From positions 541,617 through 605,616 of the forward strand of contig JACQDM010000001.1 of NCBI GenBank assembly GCA_016201045.1: 64,000 nt of DNA. Direction: 5' to 3'. Positions 27,527 to 36,831 of the stretch are shown here, in pieces (positions within the stretch are counted from its first letter, which is position 1; each line of letters opens with the position of its first letter). The notes under the pieces are model-generated. The model was not told the DNA's origin. It worked only from the letters and a program-made list of their open reading frames with translations, and searched no databases. The position numbers and the translations under genes are program-made. Source of the stretch: Afipia sp. GTDB taxonomy: Bacteria > Pseudomonadota > Alphaproteobacteria > Rhizobiales > Xanthobacteraceae.

Positions 27527-28507
27527 ATGTCAGAGAAACTTCTCACGCCGATCGAGATCGGGCTAACCGCCGCCATCGTCTCTTTCGACGGTAACGAACC
27601 GCTGATCCTTACGGCTTCCGGCGGCGAAGGCGATCTCGCAGGACTGCCGTTCGGTCCGTTCGAGGCCATCACCCATCGCACATTCGAGATCGGACTGCGC
27701 GCGTGGGTGGAAGAGCAAACCGGGCTGCGGCTCGGTTACGTCGAGCAGCTTTATACATTCGGCGACAGAGGACGACACGCGCAACGCGGCGACACCGATG
27801 CGCATGTCGCGTCCGTCGGCTACCTCGCGCTGACGCGCGCCGCCGATAATACCTCGCAGCCGCAGGTCGCAGGCGCGACATTCGAGCCATGGTATCGCTA
27901 CTTTCCGTGGGAAGATTGGCGCGAGCAACGGCCTGCGTTGATCGAGAAAGATATTTTTCCCGCGCTGAACGAATGGGCGGCGCAATCGGAAAAACCAAAC
28001 GCGCAGCGCGCGCTCAGCCGTCAGGATCGCGTGCGGCTCTATTTCGGCACCGAAGGCGCGCATTGGGACGAAGAGCGCGTGCTCGACCGCTACGAATTGC
28101 TCTATGAAGCGGGACTGATCGAAGAGGCCAGGCGCGACGGGCGGCCTGCGGCGCTGGCGCGAAAATCGGTGCCAACGCTTGGCGTGCCGATGCGCTTCGA
28201 CCACAGGCGAATTCTTGCCACCGCGATTGCGCGGCTTCGCGCCAAACTTAAATATCGCCCTGTCGTGTTTGAACTTCTCCCGCCCGACTTCACACTCACC
28301 GATTTGCAGCGGACGGTAGAGGCCATCTCAGGACGTCATCTCCACAAGCAGAATTTTCGCAGACTCGTGGAGGCCGGGGCGCTTGTCGAGCCGACGGGCG
28401 AGATGTCTACTCAGACCGGCGGACGTCCTGCCGCATTGTTTCGTTTCAGACGTGAAGTATTGCAGGAGCGGCCGGCACCGGGGTTACGCGTTCGGGGCCG
28501 CAGATAA
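27527..28507 (+). CDS. nadQ: NadQ-like transcriptional regulator of NAD synthesis (NUDIX plus winged helix)
   Basis: A 326-residue protein with a NUDIX-fold N-terminal half that lacks a catalytic Nudix box (FEIGLRAWVEEQTGLRLGYV keeps only part of it), and a C-terminal winged-helix region (about 220-310) including ELLPPDFTLTDLQRTVEAISGRHLHKQNFRRL, the line seen in NrtR/NadQ family regulators. Known: NadQ is the predicted repressor of nadABC in Hyphomicrobiales and is built like NrtR. The nadABC operon begins 5 kb downstream behind a strong palindrome (33140-33158), which supports this call. I infer the name; binding is not shown. Confidence 0.68.
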   Translation: MSEKLLTPIEIGLTAAIVSFDGNEPLILTASGGEGDLAGLPFGPFEAITHRTFEIGLRAWVEEQTGLRLGYVEQLYTFGDRGRHAQRGDTDAHVASVGYLALTRAADNTSQPQVAGATFEPWYRYFPWEDWREQRPALIEKDIFPALNEWAAQSEKPNAQRALSRQDRVRLYFGTEGAHWDEERVLDRYELLYEAGLIEEARRDGRPAALARKSVPTLGVPMRFDHRRILATAIARLRAKLKYRPVVFELLPPDFTLTDLQRTVEAISGRHLHKQNFRRLVEAGALVEPTGEMSTQTGGRPAALFRFRREVLQERPAPGLRVRGRR

Positions 28508-28550
28508 TCGATTGAAGGCGCCGCCATAGACGGATGCCATTGGGGGACGA

Positions 28551-31190
28551 ATGGAATTTATCGTCGGCATCATCGCGCTTGCCGCATTCGCAATGGCGCG
28601 CAACGCCAACAATCGCTCGAAGGAAATCGCGGCGCGCCTGAGCGTCATCGAAGCCTCGCTTGGGGCGGCAAGACCCGCGCCCGCATTGGACCTCAGGCGC
28701 TCACCGCTGGCGCCACCGATTTCCCCGGCCGACGAAAAGAGCAGCGAACCCTCCGTCGAACAGCGGTCAGTGGAGCCTCCCCCCGCGCCGACGGTTGCTC
28801 CGTCAAAGGACGACCCCACAAAGCCCGGATTCGAGGAAAAGCTCGGAACGCGCTGGGTCGTCTGGGTCGGCGGTTTGACGCTGGCACTCGGCGGATTGTT
28901 TCTCGTCAAATATTCGATCGAAGCAGGTTTGCTTGGTCCCGGTGTGCGCGTGCTGCTGGGCGGAATATTTGCTCTCGGTCTTTTGGCGACGGGCGAAATC
29001 GCGCGGCGCAGAGAAAACGATTCGCTCGATGCCGTTTTGCCATTCGCCAACATTCCGGCGATCCTGACGGCTGCGGGTACTCTTGTGGCTTTCGCTACCG
29101 TTTATGCGGCCTATGCGCTTTACGGATTTCTCGCACCCGCGTCGGCGTTCATTCTTCTCGGGCTGGTTGCGCTCGGCACAATGGCCGCAGCCCTTCTTCA
29201 TGGACCGGCTCTTGCCGGTCTCGGAGTGGCAGGCGCATTCGTAACGCCGGTGCTCGTTTCATCCGGCACGCCGGACTACTGGGCACTCTACGTTTATATT
29301 GCCGTCGTAACGGCTTCCGCGTTCGGGCTGGCGCGCATTCGCCTGTGGCGCTGGCTGGCGCTCACCACGATTGCGTTTGGTGGCATCTGGATGCTGTTCG
29401 ACATCGCGGTGCCGAACACGATAACCCCGCACGCTTTCGACATGATCGCAGGCTTTGTGCTGGCAGCACTTCTTGTTGTCACCGGCCTCATGTTCGGACC
29501 TTCGGCTGAACCGGGCCGGATCGAGCCGATTTCATCGATTTCGCTCGCGGTGTTTCTGTTCGGCGCCTGTGCGTTGGTGCTGAACACGTCTCATGCGGAT
29601 TCCGCGATGATCGTGTTCGCGGGGTTGACGGTTGCAACTCTGGTTGTGGCATGGCGCGCGGAGTCAGCGACAGGTGCAGTCGGGGCAGCGGCGCTCTTTG
29701 CATTCATCGTGTTCGCCGAATGGGCAATCCGCGCCAATCCCGATCTCGCGACCGTCGCCGGTGGCGCGATGCCCGGCATAGGCACGCGGGCGGATGAAGG
29801 CTCGATTAATTTGCATCTGGCGACCGCAGCAATCTTCGCCCTGGGTTTCGGCGCGGCGGGATTTCTCGCTCAGGGTCGCTCCGTCGGCGCTATCGTGCCC
29901 GTCGTGTGGGCCGCTTCAGGTGTCTTTACGCCGATTGCGCTCTTGGTCGCGCTCTATGCGCGCATCGCGCATCTTGACCGTTCGATTCCGTTTGCGGTTC
30001 TCGCCATCGTTCTTGCGGCGGCTTTCGCTACAGCCACTGAAATCTTGAGTAAACGCGACGCGCGTCCCGGACAGGCGATCGCCACAGCGCTGTTTGCAAC
30101 CGGCACACTTGCCGCACTCGCTTTGGCCTTCACCTTCGCACTGGAAAAGGGCTGGCTGACGATTGCGCTGGCGCTGATGTCGCTCGGCACGGCCTGGATC
30201 TCGATGAAGCGGCCGATCCCGTTTCTGCGCTGGCTGGCCGCAATCCTCGCCGGCATCGTCGTGCTGCGCATCGGCTATGAGCCGCGCATTGTCGGAAACG
30301 AGATTGGAACGACACCTATCTTTAACTGGCTGCTGCTCGGTTACGGCATTCCCGCGCTGTCCTTCTGGCTCGCGAGCTATTTCATGGGCAAGCGCGGCGA
30401 TGACGTACCGCTGCGTGCTATCGAGAGCGCGGCGATCCTGTTTACCGTTCTGCTCGCGTTCATGGAGATCAGACACTACGTCAACAATGGCGATGTTTAC
30501 CGCGCGTCAGCGGGACTTGTCGAAAGCGGGCTTCAGGTCTGCGTCGCGCTCGCGATGGCCATCGGGCTCGAGCGGCTTCGCATCAGATCAGGCAGCATTG
30601 TTCACAACGTCGCGGCAGTTCTTCTGACCGTGCTGGCCGGCGGTGCGATCCTGTTCGGGCTGTTCTTCCTGGAAAATCCGACGATCTGGCCTTATCGAAT
30701 CGAAGGCGAGTTCATCAACGAACTGGTGTTGTGTTACGCGCTGCCATCGGTGCTCGCGCTGCTGTTGTCCTATGCGGCTGCGGGTCAGCGCAGAACCGGG
30801 TATGTCAACACGATTGCAGGCGGCGCGCTTGTTCTCGCCATTGCTTACATCTCATTTGAAATCCGCCGCCTCTATCAGGGACCCGTCCTGTCCCACGGCG
30901 GGACCAGCGACGCCGAGCAATATACATATTCGGTCGCGTGGCTGGCGTTTGGTGTTCTGCTGCTCGTGGCTGGCTTGGTCATGCCGTCGCAACGCGCGCG
31001 CCTCGCATCGGCCGTGATGATTACGCTCACGGTGCTCAAGGTCTTCGTCATCGACATGAGCGCTCTCACGGGTGCCTACCGTGCGTTCTCGTTCATCGGA
31101 CTTGGACTGGTGCTGATGGCGATTGGCTGGCTCTACCAGCGCGTGTTGTTCAGACAAAAGCCGCCGCCGGCATCGAGCGGCGCGGCGTAA
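28551..31190 (+). CDS. DUF2339 multi-spanning membrane protein
   Basis: An 879-residue protein. Seen: a first hydrophobic stretch (MEFIVGIIALAAFAMA), a charged linker with RSKEIAARLSVIEASL and a Pro/Ser-rich run (30-95), then more than 20 membrane helices to the end, starting WVVWVGGLTLALGGLFLVKYSI. The pattern matches DUF2339, a family of large polytopic proteins of unknown function in proteobacteria. GGGGA precedes the ATG. It lies 43 bases after the NadQ-like gene and could be in the same transcript, but no functional link is evident. Confidence 0.88.
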   Translation: MEFIVGIIALAAFAMARNANNRSKEIAARLSVIEASLGAARPAPALDLRRSPLAPPISPADEKSSEPSVEQRSVEPPPAPTVAPSKDDPTKPGFEEKLGTRWVVWVGGLTLALGGLFLVKYSIEAGLLGPGVRVLLGGIFALGLLATGEIARRRENDSLDAVLPFANIPAILTAAGTLVAFATVYAAYALYGFLAPASAFILLGLVALGTMAAALLHGPALAGLGVAGAFVTPVLVSSGTPDYWALYVYIAVVTASAFGLARIRLWRWLALTTIAFGGIWMLFDIAVPNTITPHAFDMIAGFVLAALLVVTGLMFGPSAEPGRIEPISSISLAVFLFGACALVLNTSHADSAMIVFAGLTVATLVVAWRAESATGAVGAAALFAFIVFAEWAIRANPDLATVAGGAMPGIGTRADEGSINLHLATAAIFALGFGAAGFLAQGRSVGAIVPVVWAASGVFTPIALLVALYARIAHLDRSIPFAVLAIVLAAAFATATEILSKRDARPGQAIATALFATGTLAALALAFTFALEKGWLTIALALMSLGTAWISMKRPIPFLRWLAAILAGIVVLRIGYEPRIVGNEIGTTPIFNWLLLGYGIPALSFWLASYFMGKRGDDVPLRAIESAAILFTVLLAFMEIRHYVNNGDVYRASAGLVESGLQVCVALAMAIGLERLRIRSGSIVHNVAAVLLTVLAGGAILFGLFFLENPTIWPYRIEGEFINELVLCYALPSVLALLLSYAAAGQRRTGYVNTIAGGALVLAIAYISFEIRRLYQGPVLSHGGTSDAEQYTYSVAWLAFGVLLLVAGLVMPSQRARLASAVMITLTVLKVFVIDMSALTGAYRAFSFIGLGLVLMAIGWLYQRVLFRQKPPPASSGAA

Positions 31191-31210
31191 TAGTTTTTCG
31201 CGAAAGAAAT

Positions 31211-31735
31211 TTACTGCGCGGAGGAGCGCCGCAGCTCAAGTGCCGGTTCGCTCCGCACCTGCGTCGGACGCGATGCGTCTGCAGACTGCGTCGGCTCTGG
31301 ATGGATAGCGCGCGGACGCGACAACGAACGCGCAAGGAAGACGCGGCCGTTGCCCTGCTTGCGGAAATCGCAATAGGCAAAACCAAGACCGGACACCGAG
31401 CCGCGGAAGCTGACTTCGCTGTTCTTGTCGAGATTGAAGCAAGGCTCAAACGGAAGACCGCGGATCGAAGCGCAAATCTGCTGACCGCGCACCTGAAGCG
31501 TATTGGCGGGCAAACGCGCGCCGCGCATCAGTCCCGCGCCGCCGAGCTGGATGTTGCCCTGCGCCGAGCCGTCGTCGAGAATCTTGCCGATACCCTTTGT
31601 GCCGTCGAAGCAGTTGAACGCGAACAGCTTGCCCGCGATGAATTTGCGCGCCTGGTCGGCATTCATGTTTTCGGCTTTTGCTGGAGCCATGAAGGCGCCA
31701 AGGAGAAGTGCTCCGGAAACGATACGCGCAAACAT
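31211..31735 (-). CDS. Exported hypothetical protein
   Basis: A 174-residue protein with a signal peptide (MFARIVSGALLLGAFMAPAKA). The mature part has FIAGKLFAFNCFDGTKGIGKILDDGSAQGNI, then cysteines in QQICASIRGLPFEPCFNL and FAYCDFRKQ, and a disordered Arg/Ser/Pro-rich tail. I do not recognise the family with certainty; the pattern of a hydrophobic core with three to four cysteines suggests a small disulfide-bonded periplasmic domain. It converges on the DUF2339 gene with 20 bases between the stops. A 124-base gap to the acuI-like gene lies upstream. Confidence 0.75.
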   Translation of the reverse strand: MFARIVSGALLLGAFMAPAKAENMNADQARKFIAGKLFAFNCFDGTKGIGKILDDGSAQGNIQLGGAGLMRGARLPANTLQVRGQQICASIRGLPFEPCFNLDKNSEVSFRGSVSGLGFAYCDFRKQGNGRVFLARSLSRPRAIHPEPTQSADASRPTQVRSEPALELRRSSAQ

Positions 31736-31859
31736 GGCGACTCCAACTCACTGAACGGGCGGATTTGGAACGGCCGCGTCACGGCGTTCGCTTAACCCGC
31801 TGATTACCATACTAACCAAGGCGACATTGAAGCAGCATGGTTTGCAAAGTCTGAACGTC

Positions 31860-32846
31860 TCAGCCGATTTTTACCACCGTGCGGCCACGCAGCTGACCGC
31901 CGAGAATTTTCGGTGCCACAGTCAGAACATCGGCCAAACCGATTTCGGTAGTCATTTCAGCGAGTTTCTTGTGGTCCAGATCCTTGGCGATGCGGTCCCA
32001 AGCAGCCTTTCGAGGCCCGATCGGGCACATCACCGAGTCGATACCCAAAAGGCACACTCCGCGAAGAATGAAAGGCGCGACCGACGACGGTAGATCCATG
32101 CCCGCCGCCAGTCCGCATGCTGCAATCGCGCCGCCATATTTCGTCATCGCCAAGAGATTCGCGAGTGTCGTGGAACCGACGCTGTCGACGCCTCCTGCCC
32201 AGCGTTCCTTCGCGAGCGGCTTTCCGGCTGCGGAGAGTTCGTTGCGGTCGATAATTTCGGAGGCACCGAGGCCGCGCAGATAATCCGCTTCCGCCGGACG
32301 GCCCGTGGAGGCGATGACGTGAAACCCGAGCTTCGAGAGCAGCGCCACCGCGACCGAGCCGACGCCGCCGGCCGCGCCAGTGACGATCATCGGGCCATCC
32401 TTGGGTGTCAGCCCGTGCTTTTCGAGCGCGAGCACCGAGAGCATCGCGGTGAAGCCGGCGGTTCCGACCGCCATCGCTTCGCGGGCCGTCATGTCGGACG
32501 GAAGGCGCACCAGCCAGTCGCCCTTCACGCGCGCCTTTTCGGCGTAGGCCCCGAGATGCGTTTCGCCAAGGCCCCAGCCAGTCGAGACGACCTTGTCACC
32601 GGCCTTCCAGCCGGAATGCTTGGAGTCGATCACCGTGCCGGCAAAATCGACGCCTGCGATCATCGGAAAGCGGCGAACGACCGGAGATTTGCCGGTGATG
32701 GCCAGCCCGTCCTTGTAGTTCACTGTGGACCACTCGACGGCAACGGTGACATCGCCCTCCATCAGATCGGCTTCATCGAATTGCACGAGCGCCGCCGTCG
32801 TGCCCTTTTCCGCCTTATCGATCCGGATTGCTTTGAAGCTCGCCAC
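31860..32846 (-). CDS. acuI: Acrylyl-CoA reductase AcuI/YhdH-type MDR oxidoreductase
   Basis: A 328-residue zinc-independent medium-chain reductase. Known: AcuI/YhdH reduces acryloyl-CoA to propionyl-CoA with NADPH. Seen: the N-terminal WSTVNYKDGLAITGK, then AGVDFAGTV, GWGLGETHLGAYAEKARV (the family's distinctive line), VTGAAGGVGSVAVALL for the nucleotide fold, and ASTGRPAEADYLRGLGA. The GTG at 32846 has AGGAG 7 bases before it, better than the upstream start at 32870. No DMSP or propionate genes lie beside it, so detoxification of acryloyl-CoA is the likely role. Confidence 0.88.
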   Translation of the reverse strand: MASFKAIRIDKAEKGTTAALVQFDEADLMEGDVTVAVEWSTVNYKDGLAITGKSPVVRRFPMIAGVDFAGTVIDSKHSGWKAGDKVVSTGWGLGETHLGAYAEKARVKGDWLVRLPSDMTAREAMAVGTAGFTAMLSVLALEKHGLTPKDGPMIVTGAAGGVGSVAVALLSKLGFHVIASTGRPAEADYLRGLGASEIIDRNELSAAGKPLAKERWAGGVDSVGSTTLANLLAMTKYGGAIAACGLAAGMDLPSSVAPFILRGVCLLGIDSVMCPIGPRKAAWDRIAKDLDHKKLAEMTTEIGLADVLTVAPKILGGQLRGRTVVKIG

Positions 32847-33002
32847 ACGCAACTCCTGTCGCTGTCTCATATGCCAGCACTTTCATTGAAGGCTCTGCGA
32901 AGACTTGCCAACCCGCTTTATCCGCCGCTCGCCCGCAGAGCAGAGATGCCGGCTGATGCCAAATAATTGGTCAGCGCATCTAGCGAACGCCGAAGAGACC
33001 TG

Positions 33003-33139
33003 CTATATTTGTTTTGCTCGTTATGAGGATAAGTGACCACCGAGGATCGAGCGGGACCTTCATCGCGATGACGCGTTAGTCCCTGGACGATCAGAGTTTA
33101 GAACGCCGGCCCAAAAGGCCGGATTTCTCGGAGCCTGGA
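33003..33139 (+). other. nadA leader with a short upstream frame and a hairpin
   Basis: The 334-base gap 32847-33180 carries a short frame 33024-33080 (starts MRISDHRGSS, 18 codons, TAG stop) and then a hairpin with arms CCGGCC and GGCCGG near 33109-33123 followed by a weak T-run. The frame has no clear ribosome site of its own. It may be a leader peptide or chance. The region between is otherwise featureless. Confidence 0.3.
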
Positions 33140-33158
33140 TATGCTCATCTTGAGTATA
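33140..33158. promoter_or_regulatory. Palindromic operator upstream of nadA, probable NadQ site
   Basis: TATGCTCA-TCT-TGAGTATA is an 8-bp inverted repeat with one mismatch and 3-bp spacer, 22 bases before the nadA ATG. A TATAAAT run (33155-33161) overlaps its right arm and may be the -10 box, so a bound repressor would block transcription. That NadQ is the binding protein is inferred from its presence at 27527-28507 and the known NadQ-nadABC link in this order. Confidence 0.6.
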
Positions 33159-33180
33159 AATAGGACGATAGGAGAATGCG

Positions 33181-34293
33181 ATGCCGATTTCTGGAGTTTA
33201 CGGTCCGGAGGACTTTGGCAATCCGATTCATCGCCGTGTCACAGGACAAGCACGCGCACGAGTCACGGACGCCGAGCGCGCACGCGCATTGCCGATGCCT
33301 TCGCTCGAATGGACCCCCGAGGTCGAGCGCGCCACCGCGCACCTTTATGAGAAGGTGAAGAACGTCATTCCCGAAATCGAATGGCCCTTCATGGCGCCTT
33401 ACATCAAGGCGATCAACGAGCTGAAGCGCGAACGCAACGCGGTTATTCTCGCGCACAACTATCAGACGCCGGAAATCTTTTACGGCGTCGCCGACATCGG
33501 CGGCGATTCGCTGCAACTCGCCCGCGAAGCGACGAAGGTGAAGGAGAGCACGATCGTTCAGTGCGGCGTGCACTTCATGGCCGAGACGTCGAAGATTTTG
33601 AATCCTGACAAGACAGTCCTTATTCCCGATTCTCGCGCCGGCTGTTCGCTCGCCTCGTCGATCACGGGCGCGGATGTGCGTCTGCTGCGCGAACGCTTCC
33701 CCGGCGTGCCGGTGGTTGCCTATGTCAACACGTCCGCCGATGTGAAGGCTGAGGTCGACATCTGCTGCACCTCGTCGAACGCCGTGCATGTCGTCGAGAG
33801 CCTGAACTCCGACACCGTCATCATGCTTCCCGACCAGTATCTGGCCAAATATGTCGCGTCGAAAACGCGCGTGAAGATCATCGCCTGGAAAGGCGCGTGC
33901 GAAGTGCACGAGCGTTTCACCGGCGACGAACTGCGCGCCTATCGCAGCGCCGATCCGTCGGTGCAGATCATCGCGCACCCTGAATGCCCGCCGGACGTGA
34001 TCGCCGAGGCCGACTTTACCGGCTCGACCGCGCACATGATCGACTGGGTGCGCAACAACAGGCCCAAGCGCGTCGTGATGGTCACCGAATGCTCGATGGC
34101 CGACAACGTGCAGGCCGAACTGCCCGATCTCGAAATCGTGCGGACGTGCAATCTGTGCCCGCACATGAAGCGCATCACGCTGCCCAAGATTTTGGACAGC
34201 CTGATCTACATGCGCGAGGAAGTGACGGTCGATCCGGCGATCATCGACAAAGCGCGCCGCTCGGTCGAGCGGATGATCAATCTGAAGAACTGA
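33181..34293 (+). CDS. nadA: Quinolinate synthase A
   Basis: A 370-residue [4Fe-4S] enzyme that condenses iminoaspartate with dihydroxyacetone phosphate to quinolinate, in the de novo NAD pathway. Seen: [23 protein letters not shown], the line [53 protein letters not shown] and [10 protein letters not shown], which together carry the three cluster cysteines. GGAGAAT lies 4 bases before the ATG. First gene of nadABC; the nadB ATG follows 32 bases on. Confidence 0.95.
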   Translation: MPISGVYGPEDFGNPIHRRVTGQARARVTDAERARALPMPSLEWTPEVERATAHLYEKVKNVIPEIEWPFMAPYIKAINELKRERNAVILAHNYQTPEIFYGVADIGGDSLQLAREATKVKESTIVQCGVHFMAETSKILNPDKTVLIPDSRAGCSLASSITGADVRLLRERFPGVPVVAYVNTSADVKAEVDICCTSSNAVHVVESLNSDTVIMLPDQYLAKYVASKTRVKIIAWKGACEVHERFTGDELRAYRSADPSVQIIAHPECPPDVIAEADFTGSTAHMIDWVRNNRPKRVVMVTECSMADNVQAELPDLEIVRTCNLCPHMKRITLPKILDSLIYMREEVTVDPAIIDKARRSVERMINLKN

Positions 34294-34325
34294 GCCGGAT
34301 TTTCCGGCGGAATTGGCTGATTGTC

Positions 34326-35936
34326 ATGGGCCAGACGTCTCACGCCGATGTCACACGCACGCTCGACGATGTCGTCATCGTCGGCGGCGGGCTTGCCGGC
34401 CTGTTTTGCGCGCTGAAACTCGCGCCGCGGCCTGTCACGGTGATTTCCGCTGCGCCTCTCGGTCAAGGTGCATCGACCGCGTGGGCGCAGGGCGGCATCG
34501 CTGCAGCGGTCGCCGAAGGCGATACGCCGCAATCCCACGCCGCCGATACGATTGCGGTCGGTGGCGGCATCGTCGATGAAAACGTTGCGCTAGGTCTTGC
34601 TTCAGAGGCCCGCGCGCGCATCGAAGACCTGCTTCAATACGGCGTGCCGTTCGATCGCGACCTCGAAGGAAAACTCGCGGTCGGCCGGGAAGCCGCTCAT
34701 TCGGCGCGGCGCATCGTTCACGTCCAAGGCGACCGTGCCGGCCACGCCATCATTGCGGCGTTGATCGAGACTGTGCGCAAGACGCCGTCGATCCGCGTGA
34801 TCGAAGGCTATGTCGCCGAAGCGCTGCTGGCGGACGGCGGCGCGGTCACGGGATTGCAGTTACGCGCAGCGGGCGATCCGACCGCCGCACCGCTGATCGT
34901 GCCCTCGCGCGCGGTGGTTCTGGCGACGGGCGGCATCGGGCATCTTTATGCCGTGACGACGAACCCGGTCGAAGCCAGCGGATTAGGTCTCGCCATCGCC
35001 GCTCGCGCAGGCGCGATCATTGCCGATCCCGAATTCGTGCAGTTTCATCCGACCGCCATCATGATCGGCCGCGATCCCGCGCCGCTCGCGACCGAAGCCT
35101 TGAGGGGCGAAGGCGCTACGCTCATCAATGGCAAGGGCGAGCGATTCATGCTCGCGATCAATCCGCTCGCCGAACTCGCACCACGCGATATCGTCGCCCG
35201 CGGCGTGTTCGCGGAGATCGCCGCCGGACGCGGCGCGTTTCTCGATGCGACCAAGGCGCTCGGCGCGGAATGCGCGAAAAAATTCCCGACGGTCTACGCA
35301 AGCTGCATCGAAGCGGGCATCGATCCGGCGAAACAGCCGATCCCGATTGCACCGGCCGCGCACTATCACATGGGTGGCATCGCGGTGGACAAACACGGCC
35401 GCACATCGCTGAAAGGTCTCTGGGCCGGTGGCGAAGTGTCGTCGACCGGGGCGCACGGTGCCAATCGTCTTGCCTCGAATTCGCTGCTCGAGGCGGTGGT
35501 CTATGCAGCGCGCATCGCGGAAAATATCGACGGTCAGGATTTCGGCGTTCGCGCTGTGCCAATTGCGCCCGCCTCAATTCCCCGCAACTGCGCGATGCCT
35601 CCGTTAATCGAAACGAACTTGCGCCAGATGATGAGCTCGAATGTGGGCGTTATTCGCGATGCGAACAAACTCGCTGAGGCCGTAACCGCATTCGCAGCGA
35701 TCGAGAAAGACACCGGCAACATCGCGTTGCGCAACATGGCGACGACGGCGCTTCTGGTCGCAGCGTCCGCGTGGTCGCGGCGCGAAAGCCGCGGCGCGCA
35801 TTTCCGCTCGGATTATCCCAACGAAGATCCGGCGCAGAAGTATCGCACCATGACGACTCTCGATAAGGCGCGAACAATTGCAGCCGATTTGTCGGATGCC
35901 GCTCAGGCGGTCCGCCGTGCCTCGGCCGGAGCGTGA
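34326..35936 (+). CDS. nadB: L-aspartate oxidase
   Basis: A 536-residue FAD enzyme that oxidises aspartate to iminoaspartate for NadA. Seen: the dinucleotide motif [17 protein letters not shown] near residue 16, [13 protein letters not shown], the active-site stretch [20 protein letters not shown] and [45 protein letters not shown], the FAD and substrate signature of the fumarate reductase/NadB family. The ATG at 34326 is the first in a good context. nadC starts 2 bases after the stop. Confidence 0.95.
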   Translation: MGQTSHADVTRTLDDVVIVGGGLAGLFCALKLAPRPVTVISAAPLGQGASTAWAQGGIAAAVAEGDTPQSHAADTIAVGGGIVDENVALGLASEARARIEDLLQYGVPFDRDLEGKLAVGREAAHSARRIVHVQGDRAGHAIIAALIETVRKTPSIRVIEGYVAEALLADGGAVTGLQLRAAGDPTAAPLIVPSRAVVLATGGIGHLYAVTTNPVEASGLGLAIAARAGAIIADPEFVQFHPTAIMIGRDPAPLATEALRGEGATLINGKGERFMLAINPLAELAPRDIVARGVFAEIAAGRGAFLDATKALGAECAKKFPTVYASCIEAGIDPAKQPIPIAPAAHYHMGGIAVDKHGRTSLKGLWAGGEVSSTGAHGANRLASNSLLEAVVYAARIAENIDGQDFGVRAVPIAPASIPRNCAMPPLIETNLRQMMSSNVGVIRDANKLAEAVTAFAAIEKDTGNIALRNMATTALLVAASAWSRRESRGAHFRSDYPNEDPAQKYRTMTTLDKARTIAADLSDAAQAVRRASAGA

Positions 35937-35937
35937 T

Positions 35938-36825
35938 GTGAGCGAGATTCTCAACCCGTCCGAACTACTTTATCCTGAAGCATTTCTTTCGCCGCTCGCG
36001 ATCGACGAGGCTGTGATGCGCGCGCTCGAAGAAGATCTCGGCCGTGCCGGCGATGTGACTTCGATTGCGACGATTCCGGATCGCACCCCTGCCCGCGCGG
36101 TCATGGTCGCACGGCAGGCTGGCGTTATCGCGGGACTACCGCTTGCAGTTGCCGCCTTTCACGCGCTGTCACCGGACATTGCGATCGACGCTAATGTCAA
36201 AGACGGCGCCGTCGTCGCGAAAGGCGCAAAACTCCTGACCATTGCTGGTTCGGCTCGATCCGTACTGGCGGGAGAACGCACCGCGCTGAATTTCGTCGGC
36301 CGGCTGTCTGGCGTCGCAACGCTTACGGCGAGTTTTGTGAAGCAGACAGCCGGTACGAAACTGCGCATCTGCTGCACGCGCAAGACCACGCCTGGCCTGC
36401 GCGCTCTGGAGAAATATGCCGTTCGCTGTGGAGGCGGCTTCAATCATCGGTTCGGTCTCGACGATGCGATCCTCATCAAGGACAACCACATCGCAGTCGC
36501 AGGCGGCGTGAAAGCCGTTCTCGAGCGCGCGCGCAAGCATGCGGGACATCTCGTCAAGATCGAGATCGAAGTCGATACGCTCGATCAGTTGCGCGATGTG
36601 CTCAGCACAGGCATGGCCGATGTTGTCCTGCTGGACAACATGGACATCGCCACTCTGAAAGAAGCTGTGAAGATTGCAAATGGCAAGGTCGTGCTCGAAG
36701 TGTCTGGCGGCGTGACGCCGGCCTCTGTTGCAGAAATCGCCAAGACCGGCGTCGACTATGCCTCAAGCGGTGCGTTGACTCACTCGGCGCCGAATTTCGA
36801 CGTCGCGCTCGATATCGATATCTAA
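35938..36825 (+). CDS. nadC: Nicotinate-nucleotide diphosphorylase (carboxylating), quinolinate phosphoribosyltransferase
   Basis: A 295-residue enzyme that turns quinolinate and PRPP into nicotinate mononucleotide. Seen: the family lines [76 protein letters not shown] and VLLDNM, ending with the [20 protein letters not shown] loop that binds phosphate. The GTG at 35938 follows GGAG and sits 2 bases after the nadB stop, so translation is coupled. Confidence 0.95.
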   Translation: MSEILNPSELLYPEAFLSPLAIDEAVMRALEEDLGRAGDVTSIATIPDRTPARAVMVARQAGVIAGLPLAVAAFHALSPDIAIDANVKDGAVVAKGAKLLTIAGSARSVLAGERTALNFVGRLSGVATLTASFVKQTAGTKLRICCTRKTTPGLRALEKYAVRCGGGFNHRFGLDDAILIKDNHIAVAGGVKAVLERARKHAGHLVKIEIEVDTLDQLRDVLSTGMADVVLLDNMDIATLKEAVKIANGKVVLEVSGGVTPASVAEIAKTGVDYASSGALTHSAPNFDVALDIDI

Positions 36826-36831
36826 CAACGG

